A DNA stretch of 64,000 bases from an uncultured beta proteobacterium. GTDB lineage: Bacteria; Pseudomonadota; Gammaproteobacteria; Burkholderiales; Burkholderiaceae_C. Positions within the stretch are counted from its first letter, which is position 1. Every line of letters starts with the position of its first letter. Position numbers and translations under genes: made by a program. This document shows, piece by piece, positions 7,682-16,890 of the stretch. The notes under the pieces were generated by a model that saw nothing but the letters and a program-made list of their open reading frames with translations, made no database searches and was not told the origin of the DNA. Location: contig CAIRAW010000043.1 in the NCBI GenBank assembly GCA_903876735.1, positions 1-64,000 of the forward strand, in the 5' to 3' direction.

Positions 7682-8986
7682 TTAGGCAGCCTGGCGACGT
7701 TGGCCAAGTTGCTCCATGAAAGCATCGACGCGGGCTTGCGTGCGCACTTCATCGAACTCGCGCTCGTCGCCCATATTGCCTTCGTAGGTCATGATGGGCA
7801 CGCCGGCTTTGGCAATGCCCATGCGGTTTTCCATGATGCCCAGTGAGAGGCCTTCGCAACCGCGGTTCAGGTGCAGCATCACGCCGTCGACCTGCCACTC
7901 CTTGACGATGCGCAGCATCATTTCGGTCTTCAGGCGCGGGTCGTAGAAATGCTGCCACTGCGGTTTCGACAAATTCCAGTCGGCGTACAGGCGCAGCGCG
8001 GTCTGGCGGTCATTCATCTCGATGCCCTTGTCCCATGGCAGGGTGCGGCCACCCCAACTGCCATCTTCCTTGGTTTCCCAGATGCCTTCGAGGGCGAAGG
8101 TGTAGAGCGAACCAATCGAGACAGCACCAAAGGTTTCCAGGTAGCGGAAGATCTTCAGGAAGGACCAGGGCGGTTGCGTGTCCGACATCATGCGCACGGT
8201 CTCATTGGGCACGGCGGCGATGCCGCGTGCCACGCGGTCCTTCACCTCGTCGTACAACTCGTCGTAGAAGTCGGCGCACCACTGCGAAGATTTCGACAGC
8301 GTTGCCAGCACGTAGAGCGAGTACATGGTCTTCTCGTCGAGCGGCGCCGGCTTGACCTTGTTGAGTGCGCAGATGTCGGCCCAGCGGCTGGTCGAGCGCA
8401 TCTCGTTTTTCACCGCCTTGATGAAGAGTTCGTCGTTGAATTGGCGGCCGGTGGACTTTTCGAGAAACTCGATGCCTTCGTTGAGCTGTCCGACGACGTA
8501 GTCCAGCCGCGCCGTCGTCATGTCCTTGTAGGGGCCGACGCCGACGTCGACGTAGAACTGCGGCACCTGCTCGGCCACCGCCACATGCTGGTACCACTTG
8601 GAATGCGAGCAGCAGATCTGCGACTGGAAGATGAAGTCGGGCTTCGGAAATTTTCCGCCGAACAGGTACTTGTCCAGATGCATGCCGCCCCAGTAGATGC
8701 GCATGTAAGAGCACAGGTCGCGTGCAAAGCCGTAGGATTCGGCCGCGTCCATGCACTCCTTGGCAAATTTGCGGTCGTGCGACACGGCTGCGGCGTAGGG
8801 CTCGCCGGTGAGCGAGTAAACGTCTTCACCGAGGCCGGCCGGCAGCGCGTCCAGCGCCCAGGCAGAACCCGACCAGCGCAGGCCGCCGTTGTCCTTGGCG
8901 CGGGCGTAGTTCAGGTAGTACTGCTCGCGCAGTTCTTTGGCTTTTTTCCAGAGCTTCAGGGGCTCGGATGGGTATTTGTTTTGCAT
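7682..8986 (-). CDS. bzdO: benzoyl-CoA reductase subunit B-type (catalytic subunit)
   Basis: 434 residues of the 2-hydroxyacyl-CoA dehydratase D-component superfamily (HgdB/BcrB type). With BzdN it should form the active-site module that binds benzoyl-CoA and reduces the ring to cyclohexa-1,5-diene-1-carbonyl-CoA. Visible signatures: [14 protein letters not shown] (cluster cysteines, about residue 120), [33 protein letters not shown] (conserved C-terminal cysteine) and [21 protein letters not shown] 8986 follows the bzdN stop by 20 nt. Length matches the family. Confidence 0.9.
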   Translation of the reverse strand: MQNKYPSEPLKLWKKAKELREQYYLNYARAKDNGGLRWSGSAWALDALPAGLGEDVYSLTGEPYAAAVSHDRKFAKECMDAAESYGFARDLCSYMRIYWGGMHLDKYLFGGKFPKPDFIFQSQICCSHSKWYQHVAVAEQVPQFYVDVGVGPYKDMTTARLDYVVGQLNEGIEFLEKSTGRQFNDELFIKAVKNEMRSTSRWADICALNKVKPAPLDEKTMYSLYVLATLSKSSQWCADFYDELYDEVKDRVARGIAAVPNETVRMMSDTQPPWSFLKIFRYLETFGAVSIGSLYTFALEGIWETKEDGSWGGRTLPWDKGIEMNDRQTALRLYADWNLSKPQWQHFYDPRLKTEMMLRIVKEWQVDGVMLHLNRGCEGLSLGIMENRMGIAKAGVPIMTYEGNMGDEREFDEVRTQARVDAFMEQLGQRRQAA

Positions 8987-9006
8987 GGACTGTGTCTCCC
9001 GTCAAT

Positions 9007-10146
9007 TCAGAAAAGGTCTTCTTCGCTCATCGTTTCGAGGAAAGCCTCGACCCGGATGCGGAAGGGGCCAATCGGGTTGGTGATGTCAAATTCCAGGAAC
9101 AGCGTCGGGATGCCGTTGGCTTCCAGGTGCCGTTTCAAGTCCGGGTAGTCGCCCTCGTGCGGGTCGCAGAATTTCTGTTGCAAAAAGATCGCGGCGCGCG
9201 CGTTGAACTCCTTGGCCAGACCCAGTACATGGTCGAAACGCGTGTGGTCGGGATAGTCCTTGGTTGGGCAGGCCGGGCGGTCGCAGTAGCGCTCGGCGAT
9301 GGCTTTGATCACGTCCGCGTCGGGCTTGGACTCGTTCCAGAAGTAGCGCGTGCCGGAACACTGGTCGTCAATAACGATGGTGGAGCCGACCGACTCGACC
9401 ATGGCCATGAAGGCGATATCGTCGTTCTCGGAGCCGATCGTCATGAAGCGCACGCCTTCCGGGCGCTTGAGATTGCGCGCCGGCAGGGCGGCGAGCACCT
9501 TCTTGAGTTCTTCGTTGTGTTCGCGCTTGTCGACAAACTGCGCCGTCAGAGACGCGTAGATCGCCTCCACACCGCTGACCTGCGGGTCGGTCGCCTTGCG
9601 GTATTCAAACAGCTCGCGCAGCAGGCGGCGGTTTTCGTCGACCACGGCCAGTGCTTCCTTGAGCTTGGCGTCAGTCAGTTCCTTGCCGGTCAGGGCTTGC
9701 AGGAAGACGCGGAAGGATTGCAGTTCGGCGTGGTGCGCCTTGCGGGCGTGGGGTGACTGCACCTCGTTGGGCATGGGCACGTAGTAGTCCCACTGCACGC
9801 TGGGCACGTTGCTGCGCCAGGAACTGAAGGTCTGGCGGTACTGGATGCAGGACTGCGTCAGCGTGACACCGTCGCAGTAGTCAAAGCGCCCCAGCAGCCC
9901 TTGCGCCAGCGAGTCGCGGCAGAACGGGCAGAACATGCCAAAGATATGGGGCTCGGTGACGTTCTGCGGCTCGTGCGCGCCAAGCACGCGAACCGGCAGC
10001 ATGTCGGCTGCAATCAGCAACTCCTCCGCTGTATACGTGCACATGGTTGCCACTACCTGACCGCCGGTGCGCTGTTTCCAGGCCCGCGCATAGTCATGCC
10101 GCTTTTCGTACCAGTTCTTGAACTGGTCAAATAAACCGTCGCTCAT
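9007..10146 (-). CDS. bzdN: benzoyl-CoA reductase subunit C-type (catalytic subunit)
   Basis: 379-residue second catalytic subunit, also HgdB/BcrC superfamily. Visible: QVVATMCTYTAEELLIAAD and a nearby FGMFCPFCRDSLAQG, DYCDGVTLTQSCIQYRQTF, IVIDDQCSGTRYFWNE, and the C-terminal FLQQKFCDPHEGDYPDL with FLEFDITNPIGPFRIR. First gene of the catabolic operon, so its promoter controls the pathway. ATG 10146 is chosen because the family starts here (MSDGLFDQFKNWYEKRH) and GGAGAT lies upstream; the in-frame extension further upstream would run through the promoter. Gene order N-O-P-Q-M followed by accessory genes identifies the Azoarcus bzd type. Confidence 0.9.
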   Translation of the reverse strand: MSDGLFDQFKNWYEKRHDYARAWKQRTGGQVVATMCTYTAEELLIAADMLPVRVLGAHEPQNVTEPHIFGMFCPFCRDSLAQGLLGRFDYCDGVTLTQSCIQYRQTFSSWRSNVPSVQWDYYVPMPNEVQSPHARKAHHAELQSFRVFLQALTGKELTDAKLKEALAVVDENRRLLRELFEYRKATDPQVSGVEAIYASLTAQFVDKREHNEELKKVLAALPARNLKRPEGVRFMTIGSENDDIAFMAMVESVGSTIVIDDQCSGTRYFWNESKPDADVIKAIAERYCDRPACPTKDYPDHTRFDHVLGLAKEFNARAAIFLQQKFCDPHEGDYPDLKRHLEANGIPTLFLEFDITNPIGPFRIRVEAFLETMSEEDLF

Positions 10147-10234
10147 CGGGAAATCTCCTTTTGCACAGAATGGGTTCAAGCCGGTACTGGGCCCTGCGGA
10201 ACATGCAATATACCGCAATAGTTGCACTATAGAA

Positions 10235-10262
10235 CATAACATGCTGTATAGCGCATGTTATG
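10235..10262. promoter_or_regulatory. inverted repeat overlapping the bzdN -10/+1 region, likely repressor operator
   Basis: CATAACATGC and GCATGTTATG are perfect 10-nt arms separated by 8 nt (TGTATAGC). The repeat covers the inferred -10 box and start site, where a bound BzdR would block RNA polymerase. BzdR operators in Azoarcus are built around TGCA-containing repeats; assigning this repeat to BzdR is inference. Confidence 0.6.
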
Positions 10263-10281
10263 TGCAAATAAAGTGATGGCG

Positions 10282-10295
10282 TTGATTTGCATCAA
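10282..10295. promoter_or_regulatory. FNR/AcpR-type binding site
   Basis: TTGATTTGCATCAA is a perfect match to the FNR consensus TTGAT-N4-ATCAA. It sits about 41.5 nt upstream of the inferred bzdN start point, so an oxygen-sensing FNR-family activator (AcpR in Azoarcus) probably switches on the reductase operon without oxygen. Confidence 0.8.
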
Positions 10296-10360
10296 GCAAT
10301 AGGAGCTGTCAGGCTGCGCCTGAGCGGTCTACAGGGGATTCGCGACGCGCGACTAAGGCG

Positions 10361-11245
10361 TCAAACAGCGATCTGCTTCAGAAGTTCGGCAAGGCTTTGC
10401 CCGACATCGAGCCCGGAGGTATTGACCGTGGCGTCGGCCTTGCGGTACATGGGTTCGCGCCCGACCAGAATCCGCTCCAGGTCTTGCATCGCCTCATGGT
10501 TGTCACCCATGGGTCGGCGGTCGCCCTGGGCGACAACACGGGCCATGTGCTCGGCTGGACTGGCCTTGATCCAGACCGTGAAACAGGCGGTGAGCAATTC
10601 GTCAAAAGTCGCCGGCTCGGTTGAGATACTGCCGCCGGTCGAGAGCACAAAGCGGTCCTGCGTTTCGAGCAGTTCCTCCAGCGCACGCCGCTCATAGCGC
10701 CGGTAAGCCGACTGCCCATACAGCGCGAATACCTCGGCCAGCGGCATGCCGGCGGTCTGTTCAATACGCTTGTCGAGTTCGATGAAGGGAACCTGCAACT
10801 GCGCCGCCAGCATCCGGCCCAGGCTGGTCTTGCCGGCGCCGCGCAACCCGACCAGGGCGATGCGCTGACGCCGACCGATCTTCTCAAAAGCACCGCGCAG
10901 AAGATTTCCGGCCTCGACCAACTGAGCCGCAGACAGACGGGCCAAAAACTGCCCGAGCAAGGTGAGTTCCGCCGGCTGCTCGGGTCCGACCCGAACAATC
11001 TCTTCCAGCGGCATGGCCATGGCCTGCGCAACCTGGCGCAGGCGAAGAATGGAGATGTTGCCCGCGCCGCCTTCGAGTTGCGCCAGGTAACGCAGCGAAA
11101 CACCGGAGTCGCGTGCCAGGATCGCACGCGTCATGCCACGGCGCACACGCAAATCACGGACGTGCTCGCCCAAGGCGCGCAGGTATTCGCTGTCGTCGGC
11201 CTCCAGTCTTGGCGTTTGGTCGGGCTCAGCTTGGGCGGTGGTCAT
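10361..11245 (-). CDS. bzdR: BzdR-type repressor: XRE helix-turn-helix fused to shikimate-kinase-like domain
   Basis: 294-residue regulator. Residues about 25-85 are an XRE/Cro HTH (MTRAILARDSGVSLRYLAQL). A linker follows, then from about residue 125 a shikimate-kinase-like domain with P-loop LVGLRGAGKTSLGRML. The known homologue represses the bzd promoter and releases it on binding benzoyl-CoA through the kinase-like domain. The gene precedes bzdN on the same strand, as in Azoarcus. No strong Shine-Dalgarno is seen before ATG 11245, and a GCACTAT half-site lies 30 nt upstream, compatible with low, autoregulated expression. A clear paralogue (boxR) lies 7 kb away. Confidence 0.9.
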   Translation of the reverse strand: MTTAQAEPDQTPRLEADDSEYLRALGEHVRDLRVRRGMTRAILARDSGVSLRYLAQLEGGAGNISILRLRQVAQAMAMPLEEIVRVGPEQPAELTLLGQFLARLSAAQLVEAGNLLRGAFEKIGRRQRIALVGLRGAGKTSLGRMLAAQLQVPFIELDKRIEQTAGMPLAEVFALYGQSAYRRYERRALEELLETQDRFVLSTGGSISTEPATFDELLTACFTVWIKASPAEHMARVVAQGDRRPMGDNHEAMQDLERILVGREPMYRKADATVNTSGLDVGQSLAELLKQIAV

Positions 11246-11424
11246 TGACTAGGGTTTTACCCGAATTAAGCAATATAGTGCTTGACTTCTATTGGTTCAA
11301 GACTTACGGTCTATCTCGTGCATGATATTTCATGTCGCTATTTGGCGTCAGAGCAGAATAATACCCACAAATCTCAGGGCATGCCGGCTGATCCCGTTGG
11401 CAGTCAAACGAGCAGGAGACGAGA
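11246..11424. promoter_or_regulatory. divergent bzdR / bzdA control region
   Basis: 179 nt between the two divergent starts. For the plus strand a -35-like TTGACT (11282-11287) with a weak TACGGT 17 nt further on is the best candidate. On the minus strand GCACTAT (11281-11275) runs straight into TATATT, so the shared operator motif overlaps a possible -10 of bzdR. CTTGA/TCAAG (11281-11301) form a short inverted pair. AGGAG precedes the bzdA ATG. Promoter positions are estimates by eye. Confidence 0.5.
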
Positions 11425-13011
11425 ATGAACAATCCAGCGGCCCAACTTGCGCCACCTGGCGAGCATTTCAACTTTGCGCAGCATCTGCTGGCCTGCAATG
11501 CCCAGCGGCCGGACAAGATTGCCTTCATCGACGACCTTGGCTCGCTCAGTTACGGCCAGCTTGACGAGCGGGTGCGCCGCGTCGCGGCCGCCCTGCAGGC
11601 CTTGGGCATCAAACGCGAGGAGCGCGTGCTGCTCCTGATGCACGATTGCCGGGACTGGCCGGTGAGCTTTCTGGGCGCCATGTACGCCGGACTGGTGCCG
11701 GTGGCGGTAAACACCCTGCTCACGGTCGATGACTTCGCCTACATGCTGGAACATTCGCGCGCCCAGGCCGTACTGGTCTCCGGCGCCTTGTTGCCGGCGC
11801 TCAATGCCGCCATGATCAAATCCGATCACGAGGTGCACAAGGTCATCGTCTCGCATCCCGCCTCGCCGCTACACCCCTCGGAGATTGAATTCGAAGCCTT
11901 TGTGCAGTCGCAACCTCCGGCGCAAAAACCGGCCAGCACCCATGGCGACGACCCCGGCTTCTGGCTTTACTCCTCAGGCTCCACCGGTCGCCCCAAGGGC
12001 ACGGTGCACTCGCACGCCAACCCTTACTGGACGGCCGAACTCTACGGCAAGGCGGTGCTCGGCCTGACCGAGCAGGACGTCTGCTTTTCCGCTGCCAAAC
12101 TGTTCTTTGCCTACGGCCTGGGCAATGGCTTGAGCTTTCCCATGAGCGTGGGCGCCACCACCCTGCTGATGGCCGAGCGGCCAACCCCTGATGCCACCTT
12201 CAAGCGCTGGCGCGGCGAAGTTGGCGGCCTGCAACCCACCGTGTTCTTCGGTGCCCCGACCGGCTTTGCCGGCATGCTGGCCTCGCCGGCGCTGCCAGAC
12301 AAGAAGGACCTCAAACTGCGTCTGGCCTCCTCCGCCGGCGAAGCGCTGCCAGCCGAACTGGGGATGCGTTTTACCGCGCAGTTCGGCATCGAGGTGATCG
12401 ATGGCATCGGCTCGACCGAAATGCTGCATATTTTCTTGAGCAATATCCCGGGGAAGGTCCGCTACGGCACAACGGGTTGGCCGGTGCCGGGCTATGTCGT
12501 TGAATTGCGCGGCGACGACAACCAGCCCGTGGCCGACGGCGAGACCGGCGACCTCTACATCCAGGGGCCATCGGCCGCCATGATGTACTGGGGCAACCGT
12601 GACAAGACGCGCGAAACATTCCAGGGCGGCTGGACCAAGAGCGGCGACAAGTACGTGCGCAACGCTGATGGCACTTACACCTACAGCGGCCGCAGCGACG
12701 ACATGCTCAAGGTCAGCGGCATCTATGTCTCGCCGTTTGAAGTCGAGGCGACGCTGGTACAGCATCCGGCTGTGCTGGAAGCGGCGGTCATCGGACTGGT
12801 CGACGCCGAGGGCCTGACCAAGACCAAGGCTTTTGTTGTACTCAAGGACGGCGCGCAGGCGAGCGAGGATGAACTCAAGGCCTTCGTGAAAGACCGACTC
12901 GCGTCCTACAAATACCCGCGCCTGATCGAGTTCATCAGCGAGTTGCCGAAAACCGCCACCGGCAAGATCCAGCGCTTCAAACTGCGTGAACGCGATGCAA
13001 GGCCCAAGTGA
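11425..13011 (+). CDS. bzdA: benzoate-CoA ligase
   Basis: 528-residue AMP-forming ligase expected to activate benzoate to benzoyl-CoA, the common intermediate of the bzd and box routes. Seen: phosphate loop YSSGSTGRPKGTVHSHANPY (about residue 177), the motif GIGSTEMLHIFLSN, DGTYTYSGRSDDMLKVSGIY, and the C-terminal catalytic lysine in KTATGKIQRFKLRE. The substrate region YGLGNGLSFPMSVGATT is typical of benzoate-CoA ligases. AGGAG precedes ATG 11425. The stop overlaps the next gene (GTGA). First gene of a long transport/activation operon. The same enzyme is called bclA in other genera. Confidence 0.9.
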   Translation: MNNPAAQLAPPGEHFNFAQHLLACNAQRPDKIAFIDDLGSLSYGQLDERVRRVAAALQALGIKREERVLLLMHDCRDWPVSFLGAMYAGLVPVAVNTLLTVDDFAYMLEHSRAQAVLVSGALLPALNAAMIKSDHEVHKVIVSHPASPLHPSEIEFEAFVQSQPPAQKPASTHGDDPGFWLYSSGSTGRPKGTVHSHANPYWTAELYGKAVLGLTEQDVCFSAAKLFFAYGLGNGLSFPMSVGATTLLMAERPTPDATFKRWRGEVGGLQPTVFFGAPTGFAGMLASPALPDKKDLKLRLASSAGEALPAELGMRFTAQFGIEVIDGIGSTEMLHIFLSNIPGKVRYGTTGWPVPGYVVELRGDDNQPVADGETGDLYIQGPSAAMMYWGNRDKTRETFQGGWTKSGDKYVRNADGTYTYSGRSDDMLKVSGIYVSPFEVEATLVQHPAVLEAAVIGLVDAEGLTKTKAFVVLKDGAQASEDELKAFVKDRLASYKYPRLIEFISELPKTATGKIQRFKLRERDARPK

Positions 13012-13817
13012 GCGACGCAGCAAATTTTGTCGAAATCGACTGGCTCGGCCGCGCGGTGCGCGTCGAGACCCGGTGGGTCGCCCCCGAGAAGTCGGCGGTG
13101 CGCTTGCTGGTCTTTCTGCACGAAGGCCTGGGCTCGGTGGCGATGTGGAAGGATTTCCCGCAGCGCCTGTGCGCGGCCGTTGGCTGTCGCGGCCTGGTCT
13201 ATTCGCGCCCGGGCTATGGTCGCTCGACGCCACGCGAGCCCGACGAAACCTGGGGCCCTGATTTCATGCACCGCCAGGCGTTTGAGGTGCTGCCGGCCTT
13301 GCTCGAAGCCCTGCGCATTGACGAGCCCGTCTGGCTCTTCGGCCACAGCGATGGCGGCTCGATCGCGCTGCTGTACGCGGCGCGCTTCCCGCAGCGGGTC
13401 GCAGGGGCCGTCGTCCTTGCACCGCACATCATGGTCGAAGACCTGTCGGTGCAGAGCATTGCCGCAGCCCGCAAGACCTATCTGGAAACCGACTTGCGCG
13501 AGCGACTGGGCGCCTACCACGACGACCCCGATTCGCCCTTCTGGGGCTGGAACCGGATCTGGCTGGCACCGGAATTTCGCAACTGGTCGATCGAGAAAGA
13601 GATTGAATCCATCGTCTGCCCGCTGCTCGCGCTGCAGGGCGCGCGCGACGAATACGGGACGATGAAACAGATTCAGGGCATTGCGCAGGCGGTGGCGCAG
13701 GCTGAACTGGTCGAATTGCCTGATTGCGGCCACTCGCCGCAGCGCGACCAGCCAGATCTGCTGATCGCGGCAGTCACCCGATTTATGCAACAACACAACC
13801 CAGGAGACCCACCATGA
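13008..13817 (+). CDS. alpha/beta hydrolase
   Basis: 269-residue alpha/beta hydrolase with oxyanion region FLHEGLGSVAMW, nucleophile elbow GHSDGG (serine about residue 116), and late acid/histidine regions LLALQGARDEYGT and LPDCGHSPQRDQP. The GTG start (13008) overlaps the ligase stop, and the ATGA at its end overlaps the binding-protein gene, so it is translationally embedded in the operon. A thioesterase or ester/lactone hydrolase acting on benzoyl-CoA-related compounds, or release of benzoate from an imported ester, are both possible. The substrate is not evident. Confidence 0.78.
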   Translation: MSDAANFVEIDWLGRAVRVETRWVAPEKSAVRLLVFLHEGLGSVAMWKDFPQRLCAAVGCRGLVYSRPGYGRSTPREPDETWGPDFMHRQAFEVLPALLEALRIDEPVWLFGHSDGGSIALLYAARFPQRVAGAVVLAPHIMVEDLSVQSIAAARKTYLETDLRERLGAYHDDPDSPFWGWNRIWLAPEFRNWSIEKEIESIVCPLLALQGARDEYGTMKQIQGIAQAVAQAELVELPDCGHSPQRDQPDLLIAAVTRFMQQHNPGDPP

Positions 13818-14974
13818 ATTTACTTCGTACCAGCCTGATTGCAACCTGTGTCATCGCAGCGCCCCTGGCCATGGCCCAGAACACCGGCAAACTCAAGGTC
13901 GGCCTGATGCTGCCCTACACCGGAACCTACGCTGCGCTTGGCACGGCGATCGAAAACGGCTTTCGCCTTTTTGTTGCCGAGCAAGGCGGCAAAATCGGTG
14001 GACGCGAGATCGAGTACGTGAAAGTGGACGACGAATCCGACCCGTCCAAAGCCACCGACAACGTGAACAAACTGGTCAAGCGTGATCACGTCGATGTGCT
14101 GGTCGGCTCCGTGCACTCGGGCGTGGCCATGGCGATGGCCAAAGTCGCCAAAGACACCAACACCTTGCTCATCGTTCCCAATGCGGGCGCCGATGCAGTG
14201 ACGGGGCCCATGTGCGCACCCAACATCTTCCGCAGTTCTTTTTCCAGCTGGCAGCCGGCTTATGCCATGGGCGAGGTCGCGGCCAAGAAGGGCGCCAAGA
14301 AGGCCGTCACCATCACGCACAAGTACGCTGCGGGCGACGAGTCGGTACGCGCGTTTCGCGAAGCGTTTGAAAAGGGCGGCGGCCAGGTTGTCAAGGACCT
14401 CAACCTGCCCTTTCCCGGTGTTGAGTTCCAGGCCTTGCTGACAGAGATTGCCGCCCTCAAGCCGGACGTTGTTTACACATTCTTCGCTGGTGGTGCTGCC
14501 GTCAAGTTTGTGAAGGACTATGCCGCTGCCGGGTTGAAGAAAAGCATCCCGCTGTATGGCGCCGGTTTCCTGACCGACGGCACGCTCGATGCGCAAGGTG
14601 CTGACGCAGACGGTCTGCTGACCACCCTGCACTACGCCGACAGCCTGAACACGCCGCGTGACAACAGCTTCCGTCTGGCCTACGCCAAGACCTACAAGCT
14701 GCAGCCCGACGTGTATGCCGTGCAGGGTTACGACGCGGCGCAGATTCTGGCCATCGGAACCAATGCGGTCAAGGGTGACCTGAACAAGAAAGCCGAGTTT
14801 GCGGCCGCTGTGGAAAAGACCAAGATCGACAGCCCGCGCGGCGCCTTCATGCTGTCCAAAGCGCACAACCCGGTGCAGGACATTTACCTGCGCCAGGTGG
14901 TGGGCAAGGAAAACAAGATGCTGAGTGTGGCGAGCAAGGCACTGGCCGATCCGGCGCGCGGTTGCAAGATGTAA
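13814..14974 (+). CDS. branched-chain-type ABC transporter substrate-binding protein, probably for benzoate/aromatic acids
   Basis: 386-residue periplasmic LivK-type binding protein with a clear signal peptide (residues 1-21, cleavage after AMA). The mature part starts KLKVGLMLPYTGTYAALGTA and contains VDVLVGSVHSGVAMAMAK and DVYAVQGYDAAQILA. It lies directly downstream of benzoate-CoA ligase and upstream of two permeases and two ATPases, forming a complete importer. The context makes an aromatic acid the likely cargo. ATG 13814 overlaps the hydrolase stop by 4 nt, with AGGAGA upstream. Confidence 0.85.
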   Translation: MNLLRTSLIATCVIAAPLAMAQNTGKLKVGLMLPYTGTYAALGTAIENGFRLFVAEQGGKIGGREIEYVKVDDESDPSKATDNVNKLVKRDHVDVLVGSVHSGVAMAMAKVAKDTNTLLIVPNAGADAVTGPMCAPNIFRSSFSSWQPAYAMGEVAAKKGAKKAVTITHKYAAGDESVRAFREAFEKGGGQVVKDLNLPFPGVEFQALLTEIAALKPDVVYTFFAGGAAVKFVKDYAAAGLKKSIPLYGAGFLTDGTLDAQGADADGLLTTLHYADSLNTPRDNSFRLAYAKTYKLQPDVYAVQGYDAAQILAIGTNAVKGDLNKKAEFAAAVEKTKIDSPRGAFMLSKAHNPVQDIYLRQVVGKENKMLSVASKALADPARGCKM

Positions 14975-15003
14975 CTCAACATTAATTGCAGCTAACCAGC
15001 CCG

Positions 15004-15885
15004 ATGGACGTCGCCACTTTTTTGATCCAGTGCCTCAACGCGCTGCAATACGGTCTGCTGCTGTTTCTGGTGGCCTCCGGCTTGACGCTGATCTTCGGCA
15101 TCATGGGCGTCATCAATCTGGCGCATGGCAGTTTCTACATGATCGGCGCCTACATGGCATTCGCCCTGGCGCCCATCGTGGCGACCACCTTCGGCGGCGG
15201 CTTCTTTGCGACCCTGCTGCTTGGCACCGTGTTGGCCGTGCTACTGGGCTACCTGCTGGAGTGGGCCTTCTTCAGCTTCCTCTACGAGCGCGAGCATCTG
15301 CAGCAGGTGCTCATGACCTATGGCCTGATCCTGGTATTCGAGGAGTGCCGCAGCCTCTTGCTGGGCGACACCGTGCACGGCGTGGCGCCGCCCGACGCGC
15401 TGGCCGGCACCATCGCGCTGGGCCAGATGATGACCTACCCGGTATACCGGCTTTTCGTTTCGGGCGTCTGCCTGCTGCTGGCCCTGGCCATGTACCTGGT
15501 GCTCAGCCGCACGCGCATCGGCATGATGATCCGCGCCGGCAGCACGAACCGCGAGATGGTGCAGTCGCTCGGCATCGACATCAAGTTTCTGTACCGCATC
15601 GTGTTTGCCGCCGGGGTTGCGATTGCGGTGTTTGCCGGCATGATCGCGGCGCCGGTGTCATCGGTCTACCCGGGCATGGGCAACTCGGTGCTCATCATCT
15701 GTTTTGTCGTGGTCGTGATCGGTGGCATCGGCTCGGTGCGCGGCGCGCTGCTGGCAGCGCTGCTGATCGGCGTCGTCGACACCTTCGGCAAGGTGCTGCT
15801 GCCGCAGGCCTCGGGCGTGCTGGTCTATGTGCTGATGGCGCTGATCCTGCTGTGGAAACCCGATGGCCTGTTCAAGGCGGGCTAG
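15004..15885 (+). CDS. ABC transporter permease, LivH type
   Basis: 293-residue inner-membrane permease. Typical LivH features: N-terminal FLIQCLNALQYGLLLFLVAS, FGIMGVINLAHGSFYMIGAY (about residue 35), and the coupling region LGIDIKFLYRIVFAAGVAIA with IGGIGSVRGALLAALLIG. About eight hydrophobic segments. An in-frame TTG lies 18 nt further upstream; ATG 15004 is preferred because family members begin with MD-x-x-TFL-type sequences. No strong ribosome site is seen, so coupling to the binding-protein gene 29 nt upstream is likely. Confidence 0.85.
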   Translation: MDVATFLIQCLNALQYGLLLFLVASGLTLIFGIMGVINLAHGSFYMIGAYMAFALAPIVATTFGGGFFATLLLGTVLAVLLGYLLEWAFFSFLYEREHLQQVLMTYGLILVFEECRSLLLGDTVHGVAPPDALAGTIALGQMMTYPVYRLFVSGVCLLLALAMYLVLSRTRIGMMIRAGSTNREMVQSLGIDIKFLYRIVFAAGVAIAVFAGMIAAPVSSVYPGMGNSVLIICFVVVVIGGIGSVRGALLAALLIGVVDTFGKVLLPQASGVLVYVLMALILLWKPDGLFKAG

Positions 15886-15888
15886 TCC

Positions 15889-16890
15889 ATGAAGCGAACC
15901 AGTTTTCTCTTCGTGCTGTTCATTTTCGCGGCGCTGGCGCTGTTTCCGCTGGTGGCGGAGCCTTATGGCATCGACCGTGTCACCAAAATCATGGTGTTCT
16001 GCATTTTCGCGCTCAGTCTGGAGTTGCTCGTGGGCAGCACCGGCCTCGTGTGTTTCGGGCAGGCCGCCTTTCTCGGCATCGGCGCCTATGCGGCCGTACT
16101 GTTGTCGCCGCAGGACGGCCCCGCTTCGCTGATTTGGCTGCTGCCGGCCTGCATGCTGGCGGCGGCGGCTTATGCGCTGTTCATGGGTGCGCTCTCGCTG
16201 CGCACGCGTGGCGTTTACTTCATCATGGTGACGCTGGCGTTTTCGCAGATGGCTTTCTACGTGGTGCATGACACGCCGCTGGGCGGTGGTACTGACGGCA
16301 TTTACCTGAACAACAAACCGGTGCTGGGCACACTGCTGGACCTGGACCGCTCGCTGCCGATGTACGGATTCACCCTGGCCTGCCTGCTGGCAGTGTTCGT
16401 TTTCCTCGCCCTTGTGCTGCGCTCGCGCTTTGGCCGCGCGCTGGCGGGCATCCGGGTCAACGAGCAGCGCATGCGTGCCACCGGCTTTTCCACCTACCCG
16501 TACAAGCTGGCGGCCTTTGTTATCTCAGGCGCCATCGCGGGGCTGGCTGGCTTCCTGTTCGCGGTGAAGGACGGTTTTGTGAACCCGGAACTGATGAGCT
16601 GGCACCTCTCGGGCGAGGTCCTGATCATGATCATCCTGGGCGGTCTCGGTCACTTGCGCGGCGCCCTGCTCGGCGCTTTTGCTTTTGCCATGCTGCAGGA
16701 GTTCTTCAAGTCGGAAGCCGTCTTTGGCGACTTTGCCAAGCACTGGCACCTGGGCCTGGGCCTGTCCATCATCGCCAGCGTGGCACTGCTGCCGCGCGGA
16801 CTGGTGGACGTGCCGCAGCAGGTGCTGGCACGTCTTCGCGGCGCGACGCCGGGGCGTAACCGGCACACCGACAGGGATGCCGCACCATGA
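15889..16890 (+). CDS. ABC transporter permease, LivM type
   Basis: 333-residue inner-membrane permease, partner of the LivH-type subunit. Seen: FALSLELLVGSTGLVCFGQA (about residue 43), the family signature LALVLRSRFGRALAGIRVNE with the coupling helix (about residue 175), and MIILGGLGHLRGALLGAFAF. Starts 3 nt after the previous stop and overlaps the next ATPase gene by 4 nt (ATGA). Confidence 0.85.
   Translation: MKRTSFLFVLFIFAALALFPLVAEPYGIDRVTKIMVFCIFALSLELLVGSTGLVCFGQAAFLGIGAYAAVLLSPQDGPASLIWLLPACMLAAAAYALFMGALSLRTRGVYFIMVTLAFSQMAFYVVHDTPLGGGTDGIYLNNKPVLGTLLDLDRSLPMYGFTLACLLAVFVFLALVLRSRFGRALAGIRVNEQRMRATGFSTYPYKLAAFVISGAIAGLAGFLFAVKDGFVNPELMSWHLSGEVLIMIILGGLGHLRGALLGAFAFAMLQEFFKSEAVFGDFAKHWHLGLGLSIIASVALLPRGLVDVPQQVLARLRGATPGRNRHTDRDAAP

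Larger units (their letters stand above)
10147..10360 (-). promoter_or_regulatory. bzdN promoter/operator region
   Basis: 214 nt between bzdR and bzdN, AT-rich compared with its surroundings. It holds, in minus-strand order, a perfect FNR-type box (10282-10295), a -10-like TAACAT (10260-10255), a 10-bp inverted repeat (10235-10262), and a TGCACTAT motif (10223-10230) with a one-mismatch inverted partner ATAGCGCA (10248-10255). The FNR box centre lies about 41 nt upstream of the base where transcription would start given that -10, the geometry of a class II FNR-activated promoter. In Azoarcus the corresponding PN promoter is activated by AcpR and repressed by BzdR until benzoyl-CoA appears; the layout here fits that. 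Confidence 0.72.

Noticed and set aside
11974..13233. 419-codon minus-strand open frame opposite benzoate-CoA ligase
   Set aside because: Antisense shadow; the plus strand carries all the ligase motifs.
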